Part shown: one piece after another, positions 20,467-29,449 of the stretch | Position numbering within the stretch: position 1 is the stretch's first letter | How the letters are laid out: each line of letters begins with the position of its first letter | NCBI GenBank assembly: GCA_009746045.1 | Contig: RPFO01001022.1 | Span: 1 to 29,449, forward strand | From: Mesostigma viride | Taxonomy: Eukaryota > Streptophyta > Mesostigmatophyceae > Mesostigmatales > Mesostigmataceae | DNA length: 29,449 nucleotides | Direction of reading: 5' to 3' | Position numbers and translations under genes: made by a program | The notes under the pieces: generated by a model | What the model was told of the DNA's origin: nothing | What the model saw: only the letters and a program-made list of their open reading frames with translations | Database searches by the model: none

Positions 20467-20546
20467 TTGCGCGTCTGGCTGTCGGGGTCACCAATTTCCT
20501 GTCGATTGCAAGCAGCCAACCTTGCCGAAATTTAACACTGTCACAA

Positions 20547-20984
20547 ATGGAGCAGAGCAATATTTTCGGTTCTCAGCATACCTATGTGATGGTCGACAAA
20601 AATGAGCACGCTGCAAACATCAGAATTGATGTAGAGTTGCTCGGACCTTCTGCACAGTGGGGTGCAGGTGTCATTGCGTTCGGCAATGGCATGATCGATC
20701 TGGTGCCACCCGATTCAGATTTGAACCCTGCTTACCAATGCGTGCCTGACAATCAGGCGAGAGTGGTGGTGGAGAGCACGGAAATTCCGGGCTCTCCCAA
20801 TGTATCAATGATGCGCCTGAGGGCCGAGGCCCAGCAGGAGTTCCTGGCTGCTGCGGAGAACGGCGGGGCCAAGTGGAACACCAAAATGTATACAGGCGAG
20901 CCTCCCAACTACAGGGGAGACCAGTACCAGGGAGTGTACTCCTTCGGCGATTTTGACATCGACGGATGGGGCACCTTTTTCTAG
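20547..20984 (+). CDS. Small orphan protein, 145 residues
   Basis: I do not recognise this protein. It starts MEQSNIFGSQHTYVM and ends DFDIDGWGTFF. It has no transmembrane segment or signal peptide, is mixed hydrophilic, and contains a Gly/Ala/Ile stretch near residue 40 and a Gln/Ala/Glu-rich helix near residue 95. The frame stays open upstream to 20382, but that part contains a diverged 22-bp palindrome (20443-20466), a marker of non-coding DNA elsewhere in the window, so I chose the internal ATG at 20547. An intron ending in this region is also possible. An AATAAA sequence at 21073-21078, about 90 bp past the stop, could serve as a polyadenylation signal. It lies about 0.8 kb downstream of the transposase-like gene on the same strand, with a large palindrome between them; co-function is not shown. 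Confidence 0.5.
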   Translation: MEQSNIFGSQHTYVMVDKNEHAANIRIDVELLGPSAQWGAGVIAFGNGMIDLVPPDSDLNPAYQCVPDNQARVVVESTEIPGSPNVSMMRLRAEAQQEFLAAAENGGAKWNTKMYTGEPPNYRGDQYQGVYSFGDFDIDGWGTFF

Positions 20985-21072
20985 GCGCAATGCCTAAGTT
21001 GTCAAATACTCCGACAATGTCAAAATTGCGAATGATAAAATTACGGACATGTGCACATATATGTACTGATTC

Positions 21073-21078
21073 AATAAA
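21073..21078 (+). promoter_or_regulatory. Candidate polyadenylation signal
   Basis: AATAAA about 90 bp downstream of the stop codon of the orphan gene. A six-base match only, and the species' preferred signal is unknown. Confidence 0.3.
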
Positions 21079-21590
21079 AACTTTCGGCAATTTTGTTCCC
21101 GGCATTGATAATCAATAGCTGCTAGCAAGCCAAGGACTTCAAAAGTGGCAATAGATCGATGTAGGTCGTCGATAAACTTGTCTAGTCGTCATATTTCGGT
21201 CGCAAAATTCGTGCGTGGCCTGCAGGCATCGGACAAAGTGCACGCAACAGCAGGAGTCGGTTGAGTTCGAAGCACGGCAGACACAAAATTTCGGCGCAAA
21301 GTCCGTCGGGCGAAAAATTCGCTCGGCTGCCAAATTTTCGGCAAGAATTTCGGCGCAATGTCCGGTTTTCGGACGATTGAAATTAGCGTTTTTTTCTTGC
21401 AAAAATCTACCCCATTCCGCGTGGGACCACCCTTCGTGCAGGCAGCAGCGGGTGCGGGTGTACAACATACGTTCCCCAGGCACACCTGGATTTGTACTAC
21501 AGCACAAGTACAAATTGATTTTTTTCAACTTTGTTATTTTGTACCTCTCTTAGGTCCAAAGGTAGGAGGTAAGTGTCTCATCATGTTTTG
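21079..21590. other. Gene-free stretch with a segment that recurs at the window start
   Basis: Positions 21371-21404 match the reverse complement of positions 1-33 with one difference (CGGACGATTGAAATTAGCG, then seven T and CTTGCAA). The surrounding TTTCGG/TTCGGC-rich sequence is a dispersed repeat. No gene is supported. Confidence 0.6.
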
Positions 21591-21945
21591 ACACCGTTGC
21601 ACCGTTGCACCGTTGCACCGTTGCACCGTTGCACCATAAAACTACCATTTTATGATTTTGTATGGTGTCATGAGGTAACATAACGTCCAATACTAATGTT
21701 ATAATGTCCACAAGCACTGCCTAAAGTGGGGTGCCACTGTGCCACCGTTGCACCGTTGCACCGTTGCACCGTTGCACCATAAAACTACCATTTTATGATT
21801 TTGTATGGTGTCACGAGGTAACATAACGTCCAATACTAATGTTATATTGCCCACAAGCACTGCCCAACGTGGGATGCCACTGTGCCACCGTGCCACCGTG
21901 CCACCGTGCCACCGTGCCACCGTGCCACCGTGCCATGTCTTGACA
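21591..21945. repeat. Octamer repeats flanking a 143-bp tandem duplication
   Basis: Runs of the octamer GTTGCACC (21596-21636 and 21745-21778) and of GTGCCACC (21880-21940) alternate with a segment beginning CACCATAAAACTACCATTTT. That segment occurs twice, at 21632 and 21775, with only a few differences. The two octamers differ by a small internal change and lie side by side. Confidence 0.85.
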
Positions 21946-22049
21946 CACACATTCGAAAACCCATTTTCTTCCCCTGGAAATTATTTGGAGAAGGAATAAT
22001 GGTCAGTTTGACCTCAAATTCGGCACCAAGGTTCCTTATCAGATATCTT

Positions 22050-23420
22050 ATGATGCCATGTGGTCAAAAAAAATTTTGGGAGTCGGCAGCATGGTAACAT
22101 GGTGACATTTGCTAGCAAAGAATACCGTATTTTCAGCACTTTCTGGCATGTACGCATATATAAAGACTCCAAATGAACTCAGTTGGGCCTGGGACTTTGC
22201 ACATGTTCTAAACACATCCCATGCAGCATGCCCACAAAGTTGCAGGCTGGTTGGATGACAAATAGGTGACAAATGCTAGCATAAATACCCCCAAAATGCA
22301 GTTTTTCATGGTTTTTCAAGGGTTTTATCACACATATGCATACATAATGACTCCAAATGAACTCAGTTGGGCCTGGGACTTTGCACATGTTCTAAACACA
22401 TCCCATGCAGCATGCCCACAAAGTTGCAGGCTGGTTGGATGACAAACAGGTGACTGATGGTAGCATAAATACCCCCAAAATGCAGTTTTTCATGGTTTTT
22501 CAAGGGTTTTATCACACATATGCATACATAATGACTCCAAATGAACTCAGTTGGGCCTGGGACTTTGCACATGCTCTAAACACATCCCATGCAGCATGCC
22601 TACAAAGTTGCAGGCTGGTTGGATGACAAATAGGTGACAAATGCTAGCATAAATACCCCAAGAATGCAGTTTTTCATGGTTTTTCAAGGGTTTTATCACA
22701 CATATGCATACATAATGACACCAATAGAGCTCAGTTGGAGCTGGAACTTTGCACATGTTCTAAACACATCCCATGCAGCATGCCCACAAAGTTTCAGGCT
22801 GGTTGGATGACTCATAGGTGACAAATGCTAGCATAAATACCCCCAAATGCAGTTTTTCATGGTTTTTCAAGGGTTTTATCACACATATGCATACATAATG
22901 ACTCCAAATGAACTCAGTTGGAGCTGGGACTTTGCACATGTTCTAAACACATCCCATGCAGCATGCCCACAAAGTTGCAGGCTGGTTGGATGACAAATAG
23001 GTGACAAATGCTAGCATAAATACCCCAAGAATGCAGTTTTTCTTGGTTTTCCAAGGGTTTTATCACACATATGCATACATAATGACACCAATAGAGCTCA
23101 GTTGGAGCTGGAACTTTGCACATGTTCTAAACACATCCCATGCAGCATGCCCACAAAGTTGCAGGCTGGTTGGATGACAAAATGGTGACTGATGGTAGCG
23201 AACCCCCCCCCAAATGCAGTTTTTCTTGGTTTTCCAAGGTTTCCAACACATGGGTGCCTATATCAATGAACTCAGTCAAGCCTAGAAATTTGCACAGCTC
23301 ATAAAAACATCTATGTTAACTGCCCACAAGAAATTCAGACTGTTTGCATGACAAATAGGTGACAGATGCTAGCAAACATAGCACAAAAATGGCAGTTCCT
23401 AGTAATTGTTTTTCGTGGGT
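22050..23420. repeat. 184-bp satellite array, about seven copies
   Basis: The landmark AACTCAGTTGG or AGCTCAGTTGG occurs at 22176, 22360, 22544, 22728, 22911 and 23095, and in decayed form at 23269. Spacing is 183-184 bp for the first six. Other shared blocks are CACATCCCATGCAGCATGCC, GCAGGCTGGTTGGATGACAA and GACAAATGCTAGCATAAATA. Copies four and six share AATAGAGCTCAG while copy five has AAATGAACTCAG, so the later part repeats as a dimer of about 367 bp. The flanks decay gradually. Confidence 0.9.
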
Positions 23421-23612
23421 TTCATCCCATAGTTGAATGTCAACCATTCCAGTTTGGGATATATAGTCAGGTTCCCAACAACACATCTAGATGATATATT
23501 ATGTGATATTGCAGGAAGGCAGACTTAGGGGCACACGCCCATGATACAACGTCAACATGTACATCAACAACACACACGTAACTTAGCTAATCATCATAAT
23601 AAAAAGCACACC

Positions 23613-23793
23613 TTCCCCACCCACCCACCCACCCACCCACCCACCCACCCACCCACCCACCCACCCACCCACCCACCCACCCACCCACCCACCCACCCAC
23701 CCACCCACCCACACCCACCCACCCACCCACCCACCCACCCACCCACCCATATAACCACGCACGCACGCACGCACGCACGCACGCACGGACGGA

Positions 23794-23881
<88 letters not shown>

Positions 23882-23960
23882 CCCACGCACGCACGCAGTC
23901 ATGCCCTCCCTTCCTCCCTTCCTCCCTCCCTCCCTCCCTCCCTCCCTCCCTCCCCACCAC
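23613..23960. repeat. Compound microsatellite (CCCA), (CGCA), (TCCC)
   Basis: About 130 bp of CCCA repeats is followed by about 140 bp of ACGC repeats, interrupted once by GGACGGACG, and then by TCCC repeats. Open frames across it encode only simple repeats such as THPP and CVRA. Confidence 0.95.
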
Positions 23961-25284
23961 ACCATCCAAGGCTGCCTGCCTCCTGTGTGTCTTCCAGGTC
24001 CAGACCAGCCTGACCTGGTAGTGTCGTCAGCTTGCGAGCGTTCCCACGTGCCTACCTATGTGGCTGGCAACATGCGTAAACCCATTCATGCATGCGTGCA
24101 TGCACGCATGCGACCATATTTGAACATATCTGTCCAGGCCTGCCAAAACATGACCATGCAAAGATACACGCAAACTAGCGTACCAGCGGCAAGCATGTGT
24201 GCAAATATAAACGGCTGTTCGCCTGCCCCTCTGCCTGCACTTCATCCTGCCTGTCAGTATGTCTGCCGACACAGGATGCAGGAGGGAGGCCGCCTTCCAC
24301 AGGCTAATCCCACCAAGGAAATGAAATAAAGCGCATGAAAGCAAAGCAACCAACAGCAAGAGGCAAAAGGTTACATAGATGAATGCCACATGCAAGACGT
24401 ATGGACAACATGACAGTCAAGGCGCCATAATACCCTGAGCATCCATAACATTGACGCAGTCAGGTGCGGCAATTTATCAATGCAGGTGTTTGCGGCCGTC
24501 GAATCCACGGCAGCGGTGCCAGACGGAAGGACAGCACACATCCTAGGTCCCGCAAAGAATTTCTTCAGCGGCCACCGACAGCACCGGAAAATAAAATTCC
24601 AGCAAGAAACGCAACAAATAATAACAAACCCTGACTAGACCTCCATTTTCAACCACCCTATCACCCTAAACCAGAACTGCGGCTCACCAGATGCTCCGGA
24701 GGTCAAGCAGTATCCAGTTTTCACTTACGCACGTTTCCGCAGTATTCTCACGGCATTCCCATCGGCAGCTACCTCGGTCCGCCCCAAAAATGCTGTACGA
24801 TGGAGCCCATGGATGTGTCCCGCATTCGACGCCTTTTTGAAGTGATCGCGTCACGTAGGCAGCTGTAGGCACACGATTCACACGATTCCGGATAGCCCAG
24901 TTTTTCATTCTTTGATCATCGCAATCGGTCGCTATATGCATGACTCCAACCTCAGCGTGGAGCGATGCAGACTGAGAAATGTAGCAATTATACACATAAG
25001 CACGAGATTTTTTCACAGATTTCTTTCTGAAACGATTGTTTTCGCAGCAAGAATGGGAAATGCCGTCTCCATAGCTCCACGAGCTGACGACCTCGCCATC
25101 ATACTAATGAAGTGAGTTGCATGTACTAATTACTCGCGTCGTTAGTGCTTTCGGATCGGATTTGGTCGGGTACGAATTGTCACTAATCAGTATCACCAGA
25201 TTTCTCGGGTAAACCGTACTAATGAACCGAAAATTGTCGCTAATTGAGGTGCCGAAATCACTAAGGAAGTGAGCTGACCCTGTA
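23961..25284. other. Gene-free stretch
   Basis: An open plus-strand frame from the microsatellite runs on to 24329, but has no recognisable domain. The rest has short frames only, and no member of the repeat families described here was recognised. A short palindrome GCATGCGTGCATGCACGCATGC-like segment lies near 24090-24110. Confidence 0.45.
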
Positions 25285-25787
25285 AAGACCAAATGGTGGT
25301 GGCACGGAGTACAAAATTAATGGTGGTGGCACGCCGCCATTGTTGTTGTTGTTGTTGTGTCCCACGCCGCACACAGGTGGAGTACAATTTGGTGGTGGCA
25401 CGGTGTGCCGGTGCAACGGTGCAACGGTGCAACGGTGCAACGGTGCAACGGTGCAACGGCCAGTGATTGGCCCGTTGCTGATTTTCTGATATGCAGCCTA
25501 GTAAAAATTGGCCGCAAATCTTGTGCCCACGTGCGACCGGACGAATTTGCGGCCAATTTTTATTAGGCTGCATGTCAGCAAATCAGCAACGGGCCAATCA
25601 CTGGCCGTTGCACCGTTGCACCGTTGCACCGTTGCACCGTTGCACCGTTGCACCGTTGCACCGGCACACCGTGCCACCACCAAATTGTACTCCACCGGTG
25701 TGCGGCGTGGGACACAACAACAACAACAACAATGGCGGCGTGCCACCACCATTAATTTTATACTCCGTGCCACCACCATTTGGTCTT
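25285..25787. repeat. 503-bp fold-back element with internal octamer repeats
   Basis: The left end AAGACCAAATGGTGGTGGCA is matched by its complement at the right end, and the match continues almost to a central loop of about 25 bp near 25520-25543. Each arm contains, in mirror order, a trinucleotide run (TTG/CAA), GTGGAGTACAATTTGGTGG, a run of the octamer GGTGCAAC/GTTGCACC, GGCCAGTGATTGGCCCGTTG and AATTGGCCGCAAAT. Arms are about 235-240 bp and nearly identical. It looks like a non-autonomous fold-back or MITE-like element. No target-site duplication is evident. Confidence 0.9.
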
Positions 25788-27380
25788 CACATGTAGGGGA
25801 TATCGGACAGCACCAGCGCTGTGTATTTTGTTTACTCATGTCGTGTGCTCAACCAGCCATCCTTTATTTCCCTATGATGCATGTTTGCGGAATTCTGGCA
25901 ACCTGCCATGTGGCACATGGCCAAACTCCTCAATGTCAGGGGTGCGAGGGGTTGTTTGTCAAGAGGATAGACACACGCACATGCTCAACAACTCTTGCTC
26001 CAATGCCACTGCCACTAACCCAGAAACTCGGGCACAACCACGCACGATCGCTAAGCTGCTAGCCAGAATCGCAGTCCTCGCCAAAGTGAGGGATGGGGCA
26101 CCAGCTAGTTAGGCAGTCTGGTGGCTGAGGACGAGCAGGAGTTGAATGACATTTCTGAAGCAAGTAGTCACGGATGGCTTGGAGAAACATGGTGAAGCAT
26201 GCAAGGGCGTGCATCTCATGCTGACAAGGGCCAGAGCAAGAGCATGAGCACAAGGCACGTGCCTGTGAAGAGGCCATTGGCCTTGCACTATCTGTTGAAG
26301 ACAACTGCGGTATGGTGGCCAAGCGGCTCACCGGGGTTGTGCAGTGGCTTCTTCATGCTAGGTATGATGGCGGCCAAGTGCAGTCCTTTGGTGGCACATT
26401 TCAAGCCGGCAACCTCGAGGTAGCAACTGAGCAGTGTATGAGCTGTCTGGCTATGCACCACAGCGCTGGCTGAGGAGATCTAGTCCAACTTGGAAGCTGC
26501 ATCGCCAGCAACGTGAACCCCTATAACAGAGACAGGGACATGGGGACATCCATGGTGATGCAGAGGACCATGTGTGGCAACCTTAGTCAGGCGGGCCGGT
26601 TGCCAAGGGATGTGCTGCTACCGAATCAAGGCGCACAAAACACATCGCAGCCATGCCGACCGCCAAGATGCCTGGCATGATTAGATTACTACATTGCCAA
26701 GCTGAGTTTGCGACTACCGTGCATGCTGTGGGTTTGAACTGATCATGCTAGCGAACGTGACAGCTGGCAGTTCTTATCAAAGAGACAACCAGCGCAGGCC
26801 AGAAATCGGGAGAATCCGGACCATGGTAGCTCGAGCCTGCCGTTATCTTTTCCGCGTTTTCGAGTCGTTCAGGATGATGAAGATGAATGGTGATGGAAAT
26901 GTGTATCCTTGTGCATTGAAATTATGGCTGGCTTACGTGTGGAGCGACTAGATGACCTAGACGGTGGGGCCGGAAACAGCATGCTTGATCAGGGCGTGTG
27001 TTTCTAGCCTAGCTGGCCGGGAGTGTCTAGTGGTGAGCACCATTGCTGCGATCGCTCTCCCACCATTTACGAGGAAATACCCGCAAATGGAAAACCACTG
27101 AAAAGGTCTAGCTAGTTCTTATGTCTAGTTCTTATGTCTAACAAGCCCCTACTTGAAAATTGCCTGAGCATGGCCACATGCACATATATACAGCCATGTC
27201 TAGCCACTGTTCATATTCATATATCTTTGTCTATGTGTCACAAAAGTTGTGTTATATTATCTGTGCAAGGTCTGAACAGTTAGCAACACAGTTGGTGGGA
27301 GTTGGCCATACCGTTACAAAAGAACTTTGTCATCCAAGGTTGAGTGATTAGCTGGAAACTGGCAGGTGTTGCATGGACCA
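25788..27380. other. Gene-free stretch
   Basis: Several frames of 60-110 codons exist, but they overlap on both strands and have no recognisable domain or shared splice structure. No tandem repeat was recognised. Any gene here would have to be made of small exons that I cannot see. Confidence 0.4.
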
Positions 27381-27399
27381 GTGAACCCAATGACACTTG

Positions 27400-27915
27400 A
27401 TGGACCTGAATTAAGTTTTGTGCAATGTCTGAAATGATGATGATTAACATGCGCGCTTGTTTTCAGCCTCAACTGAGCACACCTGGCATGGGAAACTGCA
27501 CTTGGAAATGTGGCGGAAATGCAAAAATCGCACATTTTTTCTCACATTTGGTAGCGAGCTGTCAATGAATGAAGTACAACGGACCTGAATTTTTGTGCAA
27601 TGTCTACAATAATGATATTTAATATGCTTGCAAGTTTCCAGCCCCAACTGAGCACATCTTGTATGAAAACTGTCATGAAATGTGTCTAAAAAACGCGAAA
27701 AACGCACATTTTTGCTAGCATTTGGTGGCATTTTGTTACCAAATACAGTACGATGGACCTGATTTTTTGTGCCATGTCTACATTTATGATGTGCAATGTG
27801 ATTGCAAATTTCCAGCCTCGACTGAACACACCTTCTATGGAAACTGCAATGAGATGTGGTGAAACAGTGCGTTTTTGCTAGCATTTGGTGGCAGTTTGTC
27901 ACCAAATGAGGTCAG
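27400..27915. repeat. About 172-180-bp satellite, three to four diverged copies, inverted relative of the 184-bp satellite
   Basis: GGACCTGA occurs at 27401, 27581 and 27753. Shared blocks include TTTTGTGCAATGTCT, CAGCCTCAACTGAGCACA and TGCTAGCATTTGGTGGCA. Read on the minus strand, CTCAGTTGGGGCTGGAAACT and ACCAAATGCTAGCA match CTCAGTTGGAGCTGGGACTT and GACAAATGCTAGCA of the array at 22050-23420, so the two arrays are one family in opposite orientation. Confidence 0.8.
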
Positions 27916-28209
27916 ATGACCATGGGACCTGGTGCACAGTTGGTAGACATGAGCATTAGCCTACCTGCAAATAGCCAGGCCAGGAGCTCTTTATTTGCAT
28001 ACTAAGTGGTATTTGTTTATATTAAAATCTGGAAAGTTGCTAAAAATAGACATGCCAAAAATAGACCAACCGATGTCGGAAAATTCTGGAAAGTCAAATT
28101 CCTTCTACTGGTGTCCTGGACATGCTGCCTACCAATATCTAGCATGTTTGGACTCAATTTGCTCCATGTAGGGCTTATAAGGGCATTTTTTGGCACTTTC
28201 ATACCGTTG

Positions 28210-29215
28210 TGGAGGTGGCACGGTGGCACGGTGGCATGGTGGCTCCATGGATAACAATTGCATGTGCAAAGGTGTGTTCTGATCAGGCACTCCGCAAAGG
28301 TGAAAACCATTTGCGTTCAGTGCCGGGCCGCGGAAAACGCGGAAAAACGGAAAGGTGTGTGTTTATATGCAATTTGAGGTGCAACGGTGCAACGGTGCAA
28401 CGGTGCCACGGTGCCACAGTGGCACGGTGGCACGGTGGCACGGTGGCACGATGCCACGATGCAACGGTGTCATGAGCATGTCTAGGTAACCCTTGCATGA
28501 CCCAAATGTTACCCTTGATAAATCCCAATGGATAACCATTGTATGTGCAAATATGTGTACGTGTTTATATGCAACTTTTGAGGTGGCACAGTGGCACGGT
28601 GGCACGCTGGCACGATGCCACGGTGCCATGGTGTCATGAGCATCTAGGTAACCCTTGCATGACCCATCCACCTACATAAAACCCATGGATAACAATTGCA
28701 TGTGCTTAAAGGTGTGTTCTGATCAGACACTCCGCAAAGGTGAAAACCTTTGCGTTCAGTGCCGGGCCGCGGAAAACGCGGAAAACGCGATCTGCAAATG
28801 AATCCGAAAGGTGTGTGTTTATATGCAATTTGAGGTGCAACGGTGCAACGGTGCAACGGTGCAACGGTGCCACGGTGCCACGGTGGCACGTGGCACGATG
28901 CCACGATGCAACGGTGTCATGAGCATGTCTAGGTAACCCTTGCATGACCCATTACCCTTGATAAATCCCAATGGATAACCATTGTATGTGCAAAGGTGTG
29001 TGTTTATATGCAATTTGAGGTGCAACGGTGCAACGGTGCAACGGTGCAACGGCGCCACGGTGGCACGGTGTCATGAGCATCTAGGTAACCCTTGCATGAC
29101 CCATCCACCTACATAAATCCCATGGATAACAATTGCATGTGCAAAGGTGTGTGCATATATGCAATTTGAGGTGCAACGGTGCAACGGTGCAACGGTGCAA
29201 CGGTGCCACGGCCGC
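28210..29215. repeat. Alternating long and short repeat units with octamer runs
   Basis: The landmark GGATAACAATTGCATGTGC or GGATAACCATTGTATGTGC occurs at 28249, 28530, 28687, 28973 and 29124. The gaps are 281, 157, 286 and 151 bp. Each unit has TTTATATGCAA, octamer runs (GGTGCAAC, GGTGCCAC, GGTGGCAC), GTGTCATGAGCAT and CTAGGTAACCCTTGCATGAC. Long units add TCTGATCAGGCACTCCGCAA and CCGCGGAAAACGCGG. The two unit kinds alternate with a joint period near 438 bp. Confidence 0.85.
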
Positions 29216-29339
29216 CGCCGAACTTTTTTTTCCTCAAAGACTTTAGTTGAAACTTTAAATGCATGAAAATGCAACTTTCAAAACTGAAGTACAATTTGAA
29301 AAATGTAGTACAATTCCAGGTGTGCATGGGGGTTCGCAG

Positions 29340-29449
29340 GCGTAATCGGCGACGAGGGTGTTGCAGCGGGACCAGTTCGACGTGAGCGACGCGGGGCGGA
29401 GCGCTACAGGCGGCTGGCAGAGGTCGAGGCGGCTGCGGAAGCCATCACC
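29340..29449 (+). CDS. Probable internal exon, cut off by the window end
   Basis: After a candidate acceptor (ttcgcag at 29333-29339) the sequence changes sharply from AT-rich repeat to G+C-rich DNA. One frame is open for 36 codons to the window edge, beginning VIGDEGVAAG and continuing with an Arg/Glu/Ala-rich helical stretch (RRERRGAERYRRLAEVEA). One of the other plus frames has a stop soon after the acceptor. The exon would begin with two bases that complete a split codon. The product is unknown, and the rest of the gene lies outside the window. Confidence 0.35.

Noticed and set aside
23541-24329. Plus-strand frame of 262 codons
   Set aside because: Almost half is microsatellite (THPP, RTHA repeats) and the rest matches nothing I recognise.

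Overview
The window looks like nuclear DNA of a eukaryote, most likely an alga or other protist. Genes are split by GT-AG introns, coding G+C is moderate to high, and more than half of the sequence is tandem or dispersed repeat. I cannot name the species. No bacterial or organellar gene was seen.

Layout. (1) 256-8758, minus strand: one very large nine-exon gene (about 2,400 residues) for an unrecognised, low-complexity, probably nuclear protein. Its reading frame is interrupted about nine times, each time as if one base of a short run were missing. (2) 8836-9299: a short tandem array built on a 22-bp palindrome. (3) 9300-14173: a roughly 4.9-kb minisatellite in two parts whose G-rich strand switches at about 9968; the larger part has about 140 units of 30 bp with a higher-order period near 415-446 bp. 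(4) 14174-15700: repeat relics and AT-rich DNA. (5) 15995-19724, plus strand: an intact three-exon gene for a DDE/RNase H-like transposase-family protein with cysteine clusters. (6) 20013-20226: an imperfect full-length palindrome with tRNA-like B boxes. (7) 20547-20984: a small orphan gene. (8) 21590-29220: a repeat district with an 8-bp repeat family, a 184-bp satellite, compound microsatellites, a 503-bp fold-back element, a diverged inverted relative of the satellite, and an alternating long/short repeat. (9) 29340-29449: a probable exon running off the end.

The unifying feature is a 22-bp palindrome: outer arms GGGTCT and AGACCC, core CTGCAG, two variable bases on each side of the core. 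At least 20 copies lie between the start and 20.5 kb. They occur in introns of both large genes and between genes, and I found none inside an exon. Two copies bracket the transposase-like CDS almost flush (ending 15 bp before its ATG, starting 11 bp after its stop). No functional link between the two genes can be shown from sequence; they share only this palindrome family and the use of mostly phase-0 introns.
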